Source: Chitinophagaceae bacterium
GTDB taxonomy: Bacteria > Bacteroidota > Bacteroidia > Chitinophagales > Chitinophagaceae
Reading direction: 5' to 3'
Length of the DNA: 64,000 bases
Assembly: GCA_016715365.1 (NCBI GenBank)
Contig: JADKAM010000005.1
Coordinates: 62,001 to 126,000 of the forward strand
Part shown: one piece after another, positions 7,985 to 16,560 of the stretch
Numbering within the stretch: the stretch's first letter is position 1
How the letters are laid out: each line of letters opens with the position of its first letter
Notes under the pieces: generated by a model
The model's database searches: none
Seen by the model: only the letters and a program-made list of their open reading frames with translations
Told to the model about the DNA's origin: nothing
Position numbers and translations under genes: made by a program

Positions 7985-8509
7985 ATGAGGTTATTTAAAG
8001 GGTTTTTTATTGTACTGGCCGGGTTGTTTATTTTTATAACGATCCTCTCCTTATTTATTCCATCAAAACTGATGGTTACCCGGGCTGTGGTGATTAATGC
8101 TCCTGCTGGTAAGGTTTTTAACGAAATAAACAACCTGCAGAACTGGAAGCACTGGCAACCGGTTTTCATCAGTGATTCTGCAAAAATTAAATTCAATGTA
8201 AGTGTTGATGGAATAAGTAATTCCTGTGAATGGGATTCTAAAGGGAAAAAAAATACAGTTGAAATAAAAAATAAAAGTGCGAATTCAATTTCTGCAATCT
8301 TAAAAAGAACCGGAGAAAATGATGTACAGAATACCATCAGTATTTTGCCATTAGCAGACAGCAACCAGGTTCAGGCAGAATGGAATGTACTCATCAGATT
8401 AAAATGGTATCCCTGGGAAAAATTCTATGGTATTTTTATTGAAAAGATAAGCGGACAGGGATATGAAGACGCTTTGAACAGTTTAAAATCCTATGCAGAA
8501 AATAATTAA
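7985..8509 (+). CDS. Membrane-anchored SRPBCC (START-like) family protein
   Basis: The ATG at 7985 sits one base after the ABC permease stop, so the pair is almost surely cotranscribed. The 174-residue protein has one N-terminal membrane helix (FIVLAGLFIFITILSLFIP) followed by an SRPBCC domain. That domain begins VTRAVVINAPAGKVFNEINNLQNWKHWQPV, the typical opening of polyketide-cyclase/AHSA1-like domains, and ends in a long C-terminal helix (ISGQGYEDALNSLKSYAEN). Such domains bind hydrophobic ligands; none can be named here. Its stop overlaps the anmK stop on the other strand by 4 bp. Confidence 0.85.
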   Translation: MRLFKGFFIVLAGLFIFITILSLFIPSKLMVTRAVVINAPAGKVFNEINNLQNWKHWQPVFISDSAKIKFNVSVDGISNSCEWDSKGKKNTVEIKNKSANSISAILKRTGENDVQNTISILPLADSNQVQAEWNVLIRLKWYPWEKFYGIFIEKISGQGYEDALNSLKSYAENN

Positions 8510-9702
8510 GCAGGGAAGCTGATCTTACCCATTGCAACTGCAGGAATTCCGGGTGATTTTATTTCAACTGCTGAAACATCACTGCATACACATTCATTAG
8601 CCAGTAAGGCAAATAATACCGCTTCTTTTGCATCAGGATTTACTCCTGTTTCAGCCGTGCTGAGAAAAGTGCAGCCAGGCAAATGTTCCTGCAAATGCTG
8701 CATCAGTAAAGGATTATGAATACCCCCGCCGCTGCTGAATATTTTAATTTCAGTTTTATCTTTTAAGCAATCTTTAATAGCAATAACAATCATATCGGCC
8801 GAAAACCTGTTGATTGTTGCCATGGTATCTTCAGTAGATAATGATACTGTGTCACTTTTTTGTTTTGCCTGTTGTAAATAATGAAGATTAAATAATTCAG
8901 GCCCGGTTGTTTTTGGGAAGTTTTGCTTAAAGAAATCATCTTCTTTAAGAGCAGCTAATAAGTTTTCATTTACTGTGCCGGCTTTTGCAACCAGCGATTC
9001 ATGATCAAATGAAGTTCCGGGAAATTTTTCCTGCATATATGCATCCATCAAGGTGTTGCCAGGCCCCACATCTGTACACAAAATGTTTTCATCACCGCCA
9101 GGTAAAAAAGTGAAATTTGCAATGCCACCTATATTTAATAAAATCCTGTCTTCTCCTTTTTTGCTGAAGAGGATATGATCTCCATAAACTGCCAGGGGAG
9201 CACCTTCGCCCCCGGCAGCAATATTTTTTTGCCTGAAATCACTGATGGTGATGATACCGGTTGCAACAGCCAGGTGGTCTCCATCTCCAATTTGTAAAGT
9301 GGCATTGCCGAATTTTTGTTGCTGATGCAATCTTTGCGGAGCATGATAAATAGTTTGTCCATGACTGGCTATCAGATCAACCTCACTGTTTTTAATATTC
9401 CATTTTTGTAAACAGTCATTTATCATTCCGGCATGTTGCAATGAGATCCAGGGATTAAGCAGGCAAAGTTTTTCAAGATCAATTTGTTTTTTTGAAAAAA
9501 CATTTCTTACCTCATTTTTAAAATCATCGGTATAAGATATTGTCTCAAACTTCAGCAACTCCATTTTAGTGTTTTGTCCGCAGCCCTCAATTTTGCATAA
9601 GGCAATATCCAGCCCATCCAGCGAAGTGCCGCTCATTAAACCGATGATGATTCTCCCGGGTTTACCGGCAAGATTATAAAGCTTTTGAATGCCTGGGTTC
9701 AT
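8506..9702 (-). CDS. anmK: Anhydro-N-acetylmuramic acid kinase
   Basis: AnmK converts 1,6-anhydro-MurNAc from peptidoglycan turnover to MurNAc-6-phosphate. The 398-residue protein has GLMSGTSLDGLD near the N-terminus (ATP phosphate loop), ASHGQTIYHAP, NIGGIANFTFLP, DVGPGNTLMDAYM and SSGGGIHNPLLM, all in the order seen in AnmK. Length is within the family range for Bacteroidota. It starts 1 bp after queG ends and is the last gene of a three-gene minus-strand operon. It converges on the SRPBCC gene with a 4-bp overlap. Confidence 0.94.
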   Translation of the reverse strand: MNPGIQKLYNLAGKPGRIIIGLMSGTSLDGLDIALCKIEGCGQNTKMELLKFETISYTDDFKNEVRNVFSKKQIDLEKLCLLNPWISLQHAGMINDCLQKWNIKNSEVDLIASHGQTIYHAPQRLHQQQKFGNATLQIGDGDHLAVATGIITISDFRQKNIAAGGEGAPLAVYGDHILFSKKGEDRILLNIGGIANFTFLPGGDENILCTDVGPGNTLMDAYMQEKFPGTSFDHESLVAKAGTVNENLLAALKEDDFFKQNFPKTTGPELFNLHYLQQAKQKSDTVSLSTEDTMATINRFSADMIVIAIKDCLKDKTEIKIFSSGGGIHNPLLMQHLQEHLPGCTFLSTAETGVNPDAKEAVLFALLANECVCSDVSAVEIKSPGIPAVAMGKISFPA

Positions 9703-9703
9703 A

Positions 9704-10633
9704 CTAATGTTTAATAAAATTCAGATTGCGTTTTATGCCGTCAAACTTAGCTCTTTTAAGCGGAGAATTTTTAAAAATGGTTTTGAAAGATTCTTCAGTC
9801 AATGCTTCCCAATCGCTGGTTGAAAAATTCAGTATTTCAGGAATTGGAGTAAAACTGATCTCATCAGTTGACTTTGAAAACCTGTTCCATGGACAAACAT
9901 CCTGGCAAACATCGCAGCCAAACATCCAGTTATCAAATTTACCTTTCTGGGCATCGGGTATCAGTGCATCTTTTAGTTCAATGGTGAAATAGGAGATACA
10001 TTTGCTGCCATCAACTACCTTGTCGGGTAGTATTGCTTCTGTAGGGCACTCATCAATACATTTGGTGCAGGTGCCGCAATAATCTTTTGCAAAACCATTG
10101 TCATATTTTAACTCCAGATCAACAACCAATGTTGCAATAAAAAAAAATGAACCGCTTTGCTTAGTAATGAGGTTTCCGTTTTTACCAATCCAGCCAATGC
10201 CTGCTTTTTGTGCCCATGCTCTCTCCAGCACCGGGGCACTGTCCACAAAACCACGGCCATATATTTCACCAATTTGTTCTTTCATATTTTGTAAAAACAA
10301 CTTTAGTTTAGATCTGATCACTTCGTGATAATCATTCCCAAAAGCATATTTTGAAATCTTTGGTGATGTTCCCGATTGTTCTTTTTCAGGAAAATAATTC
10401 AACAGTAAAGTAATAACTGATTTTGCACCGGGTACCAGTTTTGTAGGATCAATCCGCATATCGAAATGATTTTCCATGTATCGCATGCTGCCATGCATAC
10501 CCTTGCTGAGCCATTGTTCCAGGCGCCTGGCATCTTCATTTAATACCTGCGCTTTGGCTATTCCGCAATAATCAAAACCAAGGTTAATTGCCAGTTTGTT
10601 TATAAGTTCGGTATGTTTTTCAATAACACTCAC
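9704..10633 (-). CDS. queG: Epoxyqueuosine reductase
   Basis: QueG carries out the last step of queuosine tRNA modification, reducing epoxyqueuosine with cobalamin and two [4Fe-4S] clusters. The 309-residue protein begins INKLAINLGFDYCGIAKA. It has the RAWAQKAGIGWIGKNGNLI segment, then two cluster motifs: CGTCTKCIDECP near residue 190, and CDVCQDVCPWN near residue 245 with an upstream Cys in GSKCISYFTIE. It overlaps the upstream small membrane protein by 4 bp (ATGA) and abuts anmK. A second queuosine gene, queA, is at 39288-40337, so the pathway is probably complete in this genome. Confidence 0.96.
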   Translation of the reverse strand: MSVIEKHTELINKLAINLGFDYCGIAKAQVLNEDARRLEQWLSKGMHGSMRYMENHFDMRIDPTKLVPGAKSVITLLLNYFPEKEQSGTSPKISKYAFGNDYHEVIRSKLKLFLQNMKEQIGEIYGRGFVDSAPVLERAWAQKAGIGWIGKNGNLITKQSGSFFFIATLVVDLELKYDNGFAKDYCGTCTKCIDECPTEAILPDKVVDGSKCISYFTIELKDALIPDAQKGKFDNWMFGCDVCQDVCPWNRFSKSTDEISFTPIPEILNFSTSDWEALTEESFKTIFKNSPLKRAKFDGIKRNLNFIKH

Positions 10634-10995
10634 AGATCGTTTGAAGTATCTTCTAAATGCAGTTTATGAAAAAAGCGGTGTGCAATGGGGGCTATTAAAA
10701 TGCCAATGGTGCTGATAAAGGCAACACCACTAAATAAGGCGTAGAGTGATGCAAATACTTTGGCACTATCAGTTAGCTTTATAGAGGGGTCAATCATTGG
10801 CCCCATACCGCTTAAGATCATAGAGGCATTTAAAAGACTGTCGTACCAATCCATTTCTGGTATTGTGAATTTATACCCCAACACACCAATCAGCAAACAA
10901 ACCAGCATGATGCTCATGCCAAAAAAGGCATTCTTCCATAGCCGCCTGTAATACACTTTAACAGGGGCTAATTTTGCTTTTTTATGATCAGCCAT
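10630..10995 (-). CDS. Small membrane protein with two or three TM segments, channel-like
   Basis: This 121-residue protein of unknown function has a basic N-terminus and a membrane segment AFFGMSIMLVCLLIGVLGYKF. A short hydrophobic re-entrant-looking stretch follows (LLNASMILSGMGP), then a second membrane segment ASLYALFSGVAFISTIGILIAPI and a His-rich tail HRFFHKLHLE. The TM-pore-TM layout recalls two-TM potassium channels, but no TVGYG-type filter is present, so channel activity is only a suggestion. Similar small proteins are widespread. It is translationally coupled to queG (4-bp overlap). Confidence 0.75.
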   Translation of the reverse strand: MADHKKAKLAPVKVYYRRLWKNAFFGMSIMLVCLLIGVLGYKFTIPEMDWYDSLLNASMILSGMGPMIDPSIKLTDSAKVFASLYALFSGVAFISTIGILIAPIAHRFFHKLHLEDTSNDL

Positions 10996-11021
10996 GTTTT
11001 TAGATTTCTATAAAAATACAA

Positions 11022-11046
11022 AAGCCCTGCGTATTAAACAGGGCTT
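11022..11046 (-). terminator. Rho-independent terminator of the outer-membrane protein gene
   Basis: An 8-bp perfect stem, AAGCCCTG/CAGGGCTT, encloses a 9-base loop. Read on the minus strand it is followed by TTTGTATTTTTA. It lies 20 bp after the stop at 11067 and before the small membrane protein gene, so it separates the two transcription units. Confidence 0.8.
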
Positions 11047-11066
11047 AAAAAATTAAAGAAGTTAGT

Positions 11067-11867
11067 TTAGAAATTTATTTCATAGCCAAGGGTTCCAATA
11101 AGTTCTAAATATCCAAAACTATGCCTTGCCCTGATTCCCTTTACGGCATTGCTGTTAGATAATGCATTTAAATATTTTACGTAGCCGGTTTTACCGGTAA
11201 ATTCAAAGAAGAATTTTTTTAAAGGGTAAAGTCTGGCACCTGCTTCAACGCTGATATTATACCCGGCCACATGAAAATCATTATTAAACCTGTCGCCCCG
11301 CCAGGTAAAATCTGTTCGGGGAATATTGATGCCTGCACCAGCTTTCCATATGAAAGTAACAAGTGGGGTTTTATTTCTCTTCATCAATAATGTTTGCTGT
11401 TGAACGTAATTGATATGAAGCCAGTTAGCCCCATCGGTATGCTCAAAATGCAAAAAAGTATTAGGATTTAAAACGCTGTCTGCATTAACAGGAATTCCTT
11501 CAATATTACCCGTAACACGAACAGTTTGCCAATTGGTTACTATATATTTTGCATGGTCAAAGTTCAGCTCTACGGCTCTTGAATGTTTTTTGTTCAGGTA
11601 AAAACCTATCCTGTAATTATACTGTGGAATGGAAATATCTTTAGGCTTTTTATAAATGGCATCCAGATCGGGCCTGTCTTGAGCCTTAACATGATGTAGC
11701 GTAAAATCAGTGCCGCCTGGCATTGTAAAGTGAATATTACTTTTAGTGTACCACTCGGTATTATACCCCCATTGCAGGTACATGCCGGAGAGTAATTTAC
11801 TTTTTTTCTGTGCCGTGGCTGTAAAAATAAAGCCGCTCAGTAAAACAAAGCCAATCAGTTTTTTCAT
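11067..11867 (-). CDS. Outer-membrane beta-barrel-like protein of unknown function
   Basis: The start at ATG 11867 gives MKKLIGFVLLSGFIFTATAQ, a classic Bacteroidota signal peptide cut before QKK. The mature part (about 245 residues) alternates polar and aromatic/hydrophobic residues in strand-length blocks (YLQWGYNTEWYT, YNYRIGFYLN, RAVELNFDHAKY, FFFEFTGKTGYV). It ends in a strand closing on an aromatic residue (LIGTLGYEINF), as in outer-membrane barrels. I do not recognise a named family. It is transcribed alone, with a -7 element upstream (11935-11942) and a terminator downstream (11022-11046). Confidence 0.75.
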   Translation of the reverse strand: MKKLIGFVLLSGFIFTATAQKKSKLLSGMYLQWGYNTEWYTKSNIHFTMPGGTDFTLHHVKAQDRPDLDAIYKKPKDISIPQYNYRIGFYLNKKHSRAVELNFDHAKYIVTNWQTVRVTGNIEGIPVNADSVLNPNTFLHFEHTDGANWLHINYVQQQTLLMKRNKTPLVTFIWKAGAGINIPRTDFTWRGDRFNNDFHVAGYNISVEAGARLYPLKKFFFEFTGKTGYVKYLNALSNSNAVKGIRARHSFGYLELIGTLGYEINF

Positions 11868-11934
11868 TTTTGGTTTCCAGAAGAGCACAGTCTCTTTCCT
11901 TTCTTTTAATCTTTAGAACCTTTTTTAATTGGTG

Positions 11935-11942
11935 CAAATTTA
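11935..11942 (-). promoter_or_regulatory. Bacteroidota -7 promoter element (TAAATTTG)
   Basis: Read on the minus strand the bases are TAAATTTG, a full match to TAnnTTTG, 68 bp upstream of ATG 11867. No clear TTTG is visible at -33, so confidence is limited. Confidence 0.5.
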
Positions 11943-12152
11943 AGTTATCCTGATAAATTTTAGTAAAGTCTTTTGTTTAACAAATTATCAATGTTTCTAA
12001 GTCTTATTGGTACAGTAACCATAACCTGCAACAATAGCAGAGAAACCTTTGCGGGTGTGCTGATGCGGCAGGTTCAGTACACCGGTATATGCCATAATAG
12101 CGCATTTAAACCGTTGGATTGAGTTTTGCGATGATATCAAAAACAAAACAAA

Positions 12153-14783
12153 ATGAGTTTACAAAATTTAACCATAAAATCACAGGAAATACTACAGCAG
12201 GCCCAGCAACTGGCTTTTACGGCAGGCAACGCAAATATTGAAACCGAACATATCTTAAAAGCGATGTTGAATGACAAGGATTCACCTATTGAATATTTGC
12301 TTAAAAAGAACAACGTTAATGTAAATTATGTTGATGATAAGCTGGAAGCTGCAATTAATAAACTTCCAAAAGTTTCAAGCGGAGAACCGGCACAGGCCTT
12401 AAGCCGTGATGCCAATAATATTTTGTTGCGTGCTACAGCATCTTTAAAAACATTTAAAGATGAATTTGTAAGCGTAGAGCATTTATTGATTGCCATCTTA
12501 CAGGGAAGCGATAACACCGCAAAATTACTAAAGGATGCAGGCCTAACTGAAAAAGGCTTGGTCGCTGCCATTACAGACCTGAAAAAGGGTTCAACTGTTT
12601 CATCCCAAACTTCCGAAACACAGTTTAATGCATTGAATAAATATGCAAAAAACCTGATTGAAATGGCAAGATCGGGCAAACTGGATCCTGTTATTGGCAG
12701 GGATGAAGAGATCAGGAGAACACTCCATATCTTATCCAGAAGAAGCAAGAATAACCCAATTTTGGTTGGCGAACCGGGTGTTGGTAAAACTGCCATAGCA
12801 GAGGGTTTGGCCATGCGTATTGTAAATGGCGATGTACCGGAAAATCTAAAATCAAAAATAATTTATGCACTGGATATGGGGCAACTGATTGCCGGAGCTA
12901 AATATAAGGGTGAGTTTGAAGAGCGCTTAAAATCAGTTGTAAAAGAAGTAAGTACCAGCGATGGGCAGATTATTTTATTCATTGATGAGATACATACATT
13001 GGTTGGTGCCGGTGGTGGCGATGGAGCCATGGATGCTGCCAATATTTTAAAACCTGCTTTAGCAAGAGGAGAGTTGAGAGCTATTGGTGCAACCACATTA
13101 AGTGAATATCAAAAATTCTTTGAAAAGGATAAGGCACTGGAACGCCGTTTTCAGAAAGTGATGATTGATGAGCCAACTATTGAAGATGCTGTTTCCATTT
13201 TACGTGGATTAAAAGACAGGTACGAAAGTTATCATCATGTGCTGATAAAAGATGAAGCGATTATCGCTGCAGTTGAATTATCGAGCAGGTATATAACCGA
13301 TCGTTTTTTACCCGATAAAGCCATCGACCTGATTGACGAAAGCGCAGCCAAACTTCGCCTGGAAATGAACAGTATGCCCGAAGAACTGGACGAACTGGAT
13401 AGAAAGATACGCCAGCTGGAAATAGAACGGGAGGCCATCAAAAGAGAAAATGACGAACAAAAACTAAAACAGTTAAACACTGAAATATCCAATCTTTCTG
13501 TTGAGCGTGATACGTTTAAGGCCAAATGGCAACAGGAAAAAGAGATCGTAGAAAAAATACAGAACGCCAAAGCTGAAATTGAAAACTTAAAACTGTCAGC
13601 CGATAAGGCTGAGCGTGAAGGCGATTATGGAAAAGTTGCCGAGATAAGGTATGGTAAAGTGCAGGAACAGGAAAAGATTGTAGATGAATTTTCGGCCCAA
13701 TTAACAGATAGTACAGAAAAGCGACTGCTTAAAGAAGAAGTGGATGCAGAAGACATAGCAGAAAATGTGGCCAAGGCTACCGGCATCCCGGTTATGAAAA
13801 TGATGCAGAGCGAAAGGGAAAAACTGTTGCACCTGGAGGAAGAACTCCACAAAAGGGTAGTAGGACAGGAAGAAGCCATTGAAGCTGTTTCCGATGCCAT
13901 CCGCCGCAGCAGGGCGGGTTTACAGGATCCCAAAAAACCTATTGGGTCTTTCATTTTCCTGGGAACTACCGGTGTGGGTAAAACCGAATTGGCAAAGGCC
14001 CTGGCCGATTATCTCTTTGATGACGATAGCATGATGACCCGGATAGATATGAGTGAATACCAGGAAAAACATGCGGTGAGCAGGCTATTGGGCGCACCTC
14101 CGGGCTATATTGGCTACGAGGAAGGTGGGCAGCTAACAGAGGCTGTAAGACGTAAGCCATATAGCGTTATTTTATTAGATGAAATTGAAAAAGCACATCC
14201 TGACGTTTTTAACGTACTTTTGCAGGTATTGGACGATGGCAGGCTGACTGATAACAAGGGTCGTATGGTTAATTTCAAAAATACGATCATCATTATGACT
14301 TCAAATATGGGCAGCCATATTATTCAGGATAATTTTGAAAACGTTTCCGAAGATAATAAAGAAGAAGTAGTGCAAAAGACCAAAACCGAGGTTATGGCCT
14401 TGTTACGGCAAACCATACGTCCTGAGTTCTTAAACAGGATTGACGAAGTGATCATGTTCCAGCCTTTAATGAAAAAAGAGATCAGGGGCATCATCAAACT
14501 GCAGCTCGACGGTTTGAAACAACTGGTTGCAGCAAACGGAATCAATTTACAGTTCAGCGACTATGTTTTTGATTTTTTAGCTGAGAACGGATACGATCCC
14601 CAGTTTGGAGCCAGGCCTTTAAAGCGGCTCATCCAAAAGGAAATTGTAAACCAGCTCAGTAAAAGAATACTGGCTGCAGATATTGATAAAACAAGGCCGG
14701 TGTTGGTGGATGTGTTCGACGGAACAGTGGTTTTCAGAAATGAACCCATCAAAGAGGCAGCACAAAAGGAAAAGAAAAATTAA
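12153..14783 (+). CDS. clpB: ATP-dependent disaggregase ClpB
   Basis: ClpB is the Hsp100 chaperone that extracts polypeptides from aggregates together with DnaK. The 876-residue protein has two Clp_N repeats (residues 1-145) and a first AAA+ module with GEPGVGKT near residue 206 and the Walker B region ILFIDEIHTLVGAG. It has a long coiled-coil middle domain (about 400-530, rich in E, K, R and Q), which distinguishes ClpB from ClpA/C. The second AAA+ module carries GTTGVGKT near residue 606, and SEYQEKHAVSRLLGAPPGYIGYEEGG is intact. The C-terminal D2-small domain ends FGARPLKRLIQ. About 285 bp upstream hold no gene and no heat-shock element that I can recognise. Confidence 0.97.
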   Translation: MSLQNLTIKSQEILQQAQQLAFTAGNANIETEHILKAMLNDKDSPIEYLLKKNNVNVNYVDDKLEAAINKLPKVSSGEPAQALSRDANNILLRATASLKTFKDEFVSVEHLLIAILQGSDNTAKLLKDAGLTEKGLVAAITDLKKGSTVSSQTSETQFNALNKYAKNLIEMARSGKLDPVIGRDEEIRRTLHILSRRSKNNPILVGEPGVGKTAIAEGLAMRIVNGDVPENLKSKIIYALDMGQLIAGAKYKGEFEERLKSVVKEVSTSDGQIILFIDEIHTLVGAGGGDGAMDAANILKPALARGELRAIGATTLSEYQKFFEKDKALERRFQKVMIDEPTIEDAVSILRGLKDRYESYHHVLIKDEAIIAAVELSSRYITDRFLPDKAIDLIDESAAKLRLEMNSMPEELDELDRKIRQLEIEREAIKRENDEQKLKQLNTEISNLSVERDTFKAKWQQEKEIVEKIQNAKAEIENLKLSADKAEREGDYGKVAEIRYGKVQEQEKIVDEFSAQLTDSTEKRLLKEEVDAEDIAENVAKATGIPVMKMMQSEREKLLHLEEELHKRVVGQEEAIEAVSDAIRRSRAGLQDPKKPIGSFIFLGTTGVGKTELAKALADYLFDDDSMMTRIDMSEYQEKHAVSRLLGAPPGYIGYEEGGQLTEAVRRKPYSVILLDEIEKAHPDVFNVLLQVLDDGRLTDNKGRMVNFKNTIIIMTSNMGSHIIQDNFENVSEDNKEEVVQKTKTEVMALLRQTIRPEFLNRIDEVIMFQPLMKKEIRGIIKLQLDGLKQLVAANGINLQFSDYVFDFLAENGYDPQFGARPLKRLIQKEIVNQLSKRILAADIDKTRPVLVDVFDGTVVFRNEPIKEAAQKEKKN

Positions 14784-14837
14784 AGAGCGTAATACATTTA
14801 TAAAAGTTGTTTATACAACAGGTAAAAGACACATACT

Positions 14838-15410
14838 ATGGCAATGAAAGTAAAAGAAGTGGTAGAGATCATCCCACCCAAAGATGTTTTTGTAGGTAAC
14901 CCCGATGCGGCAGTAACCCTGATGGAATTCGGAGAATACGAAAGTGAAGATTGTGCTAAAGCTAATGAAGTAGTAAAGAAATTACTGGAAGAATTTGAAG
15001 GTAAGATCAGGTTTCAGTTCCGTCATTTTCCAATGACAAGAATTCACCAACGCTCCATGAAAGCAGGAGAGGCCGCAGTGGCAGCTTCGCAGGTAGGTAA
15101 GTTTTGGGAAATGCACAATATTCTTTTCGATAACCGCCGCCAGCTGGGTACCACCAGTTTAAAGCTGTATTCTAAAGAAGCCGGAATAGTGAACAAACAT
15201 TTCCTGGAAGAACTCATCAATTCAACTTATGGCTGGCAGGTGCGTAACGATCTGAATGAAGGCATTGAAAAAGGTGTAAGGGATGTTCCTGCGTTTTTCG
15301 TTAATGGCGAAATGGTTGCGGGCAAAGCCACTTACGAAAACCTCAGCAAGGATATTAATGCTGCCTTAAAAAAAGTAAAGAAAAAAGCCCCGGTAAAACA
15401 AAGGGCATAA
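14838..15410 (+). CDS. DsbA-like thioredoxin-fold protein with a degenerate active site (SxxC)
   Basis: This 190-residue protein has no signal peptide. It follows the DsbA/FrnE pattern: a first strand VTLMEFGEYES, a helical insert with FRHFPMTRIHQRSMKAGEAAVAAS, and the cis-Pro loop GVRDVPAFFVNGE near residue 155. Where thioredoxin-fold oxidoreductases have CxxC, this protein reads S36-E-D-C39, so only the second cysteine is left. It therefore cannot perform dithiol exchange in the usual way; a monothiol (glutaredoxin-like) or non-redox role is possible. ATG 14844 is an alternative start. It lies 54 bp after clpB and ends at a strong terminator, so it may be cotranscribed with clpB. Confidence 0.85.
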   Translation: MAMKVKEVVEIIPPKDVFVGNPDAAVTLMEFGEYESEDCAKANEVVKKLLEEFEGKIRFQFRHFPMTRIHQRSMKAGEAAVAASQVGKFWEMHNILFDNRRQLGTTSLKLYSKEAGIVNKHFLEELINSTYGWQVRNDLNEGIEKGVRDVPAFFVNGEMVAGKATYENLSKDINAALKKVKKKAPVKQRA

Positions 15411-15415
15411 TTTAT

Positions 15416-15447
15416 AAAAAGCTTCAATGAAAATTGGAGCTTTTTTT
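15416..15447. terminator. Bidirectional terminator between convergent genes
   Basis: A long stem pairs AAAAAGCTTCAAT with ATTGGAGCTTTTT (one T-G wobble), closed by a GAAA tetraloop, followed by a T7 tract on the plus strand and, in reverse, by a short T tract. It serves the DsbA-like gene and, from the other side, the transglutaminase-like gene that ends at 15446. Confidence 0.85.
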
Positions 15448-16411
15448 ATTCTTCTACTTCTGCATAATACAAAACAAATTCCTTCCCGTTCACAAATACA
15501 GTCACCGGGTAAGCATTTGCATCCTGAAATTTGTAGGTAAAACTGAGTATGTTTCCCGAAGCGGAATATTGAATCTCCTCAACCTTATATTTTTTCTTTT
15601 CTCCAACACCTAAAGCTACCTTGGTTATCTCTTCGGTACTTTTTAATGTAAAACTGAACTTTACTGCTTTGTTTAATTTGGCTTTTATTTTACCGTCGTT
15701 GGGCGAAAGTTTTTTAATTCCAAGTTCTATTGCAGACACTCTTACAACCGGCATATCAAAAAAATCGCCCTTGTTTTTTGGGGCACTGCCCAGTTTCCAG
15801 GCCTGGTTATCGGGAAAGTGCTGCAGGTTAAAAGTTTCTTTTTCGGTAAAGAAATAAGCATCAGTATATGCTTTGGTAAACTCTTTCATCTCTGCATTCA
15901 GATAGCCACTACCAAATGCCGGATCAACATAATACCAATCTTCAGGGCTTTGCCCCAATTGAACCACAGCCCAGCTATGGTTGATCTCTTCGTCTTTTTC
16001 ACCTATCTGCTGTGTGTTGTACTTTACAAAGCCATCTACAGTAAGGCAACGGATATCGGCGCTGCTGCACATATCCTGGAACAGGTTGGCAAAACCAATA
16101 CCGGTAGCTTTTCGTGTCAGCAAAACATCAGCAGGTGTATTTTTTAATTTGTTGTTGTTACGGGTCGATTTAACGTCGTAGGTGATGTTGTGGGCAATCC
16201 AGTAGTAAATAGCCCTGGCCTTATCTATTTTATCAGTAAACTTATTGCTTACCACATTATTGATGGTGCCCATGCTCATACTGTCTAAGGGCCCCAGGCT
16301 TTTTACATAGGCATCAATAGCGTTAAAGTCGCGGCCGTTTGTTTGGGCAGATGCATTAAATACAAGAATGGTAAATAACGCTGAAAGGATATTTCTCACA
16401 AGATTTTTCAT
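15446..16411 (-). CDS. Secreted transglutaminase-like protein lacking the catalytic cysteine
   Basis: A 321-residue protein with a signal peptide cut after ASA (residue 22). Residues 60-170 form a transglutaminase/cysteine-protease-like core: DKARAIYYWIAHNITYDV is the conserved first helix. The catalytic block should read like KGVCEGYANLF but here reads KATGIGFANLF, putting Gly104 in place of the nucleophile. The His (INHSW, His145) and Asp (YYVDPAFG, Asp163) of the triad are kept. The C-terminal third is beta-rich and resembles an Ig-like extension found in kyphoscoliosis-peptidase-like proteins. It is probably a non-enzymatic binding protein in the periplasm or at the surface. Confidence 0.85.
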   Translation of the reverse strand: MKNLVRNILSALFTILVFNASAQTNGRDFNAIDAYVKSLGPLDSMSMGTINNVVSNKFTDKIDKARAIYYWIAHNITYDVKSTRNNNKLKNTPADVLLTRKATGIGFANLFQDMCSSADIRCLTVDGFVKYNTQQIGEKDEEINHSWAVVQLGQSPEDWYYVDPAFGSGYLNAEMKEFTKAYTDAYFFTEKETFNLQHFPDNQAWKLGSAPKNKGDFFDMPVVRVSAIELGIKKLSPNDGKIKAKLNKAVKFSFTLKSTEEITKVALGVGEKKKYKVEEIQYSASGNILSFTYKFQDANAYPVTVFVNGKEFVLYYAEVEE

Positions 16412-16465
16412 GATTTAAAATTACGTATCAAAAAGTTAAGATTTTCAGAAAGAACCGATATGCTG

Positions 16466-16556
16466 GTCATTGGTCATTTAGTCATTGGTCATTTATCTAA
16501 GCGAAGACCACCCGAATTATGAATGACTAATGACAACTGACTCAATGACCAATGAC
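16466..16556. repeat. Intergenic inverted repeat built of GTCATTG units
   Basis: GTCATTGGTCATT (16481-16493) pairs perfectly with AATGACCAATGAC (16544-16556). Each arm is itself made of short repeats of (G)GTCATT. It fills the gap between two minus-strand genes and could form a long hairpin. Similar variable palindromes recur elsewhere in this window. Confidence 0.75.
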
Positions 16557-16560
16557 TGGT

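Noticed and set aside
7927..8364. 145-codon minus-strand frame
   Set aside because: It is antisense to the SRPBCC gene, which has a clear domain and tight spacing with the ABC permease.
5872..8509. Defence island around the RES/Xre unit and ABC permease
   Set aside because: Apart from the toxin-antitoxin remnant, neighbours are folate, salvage and transport genes; nothing nuclease-, helicase- or sensor-like is present.
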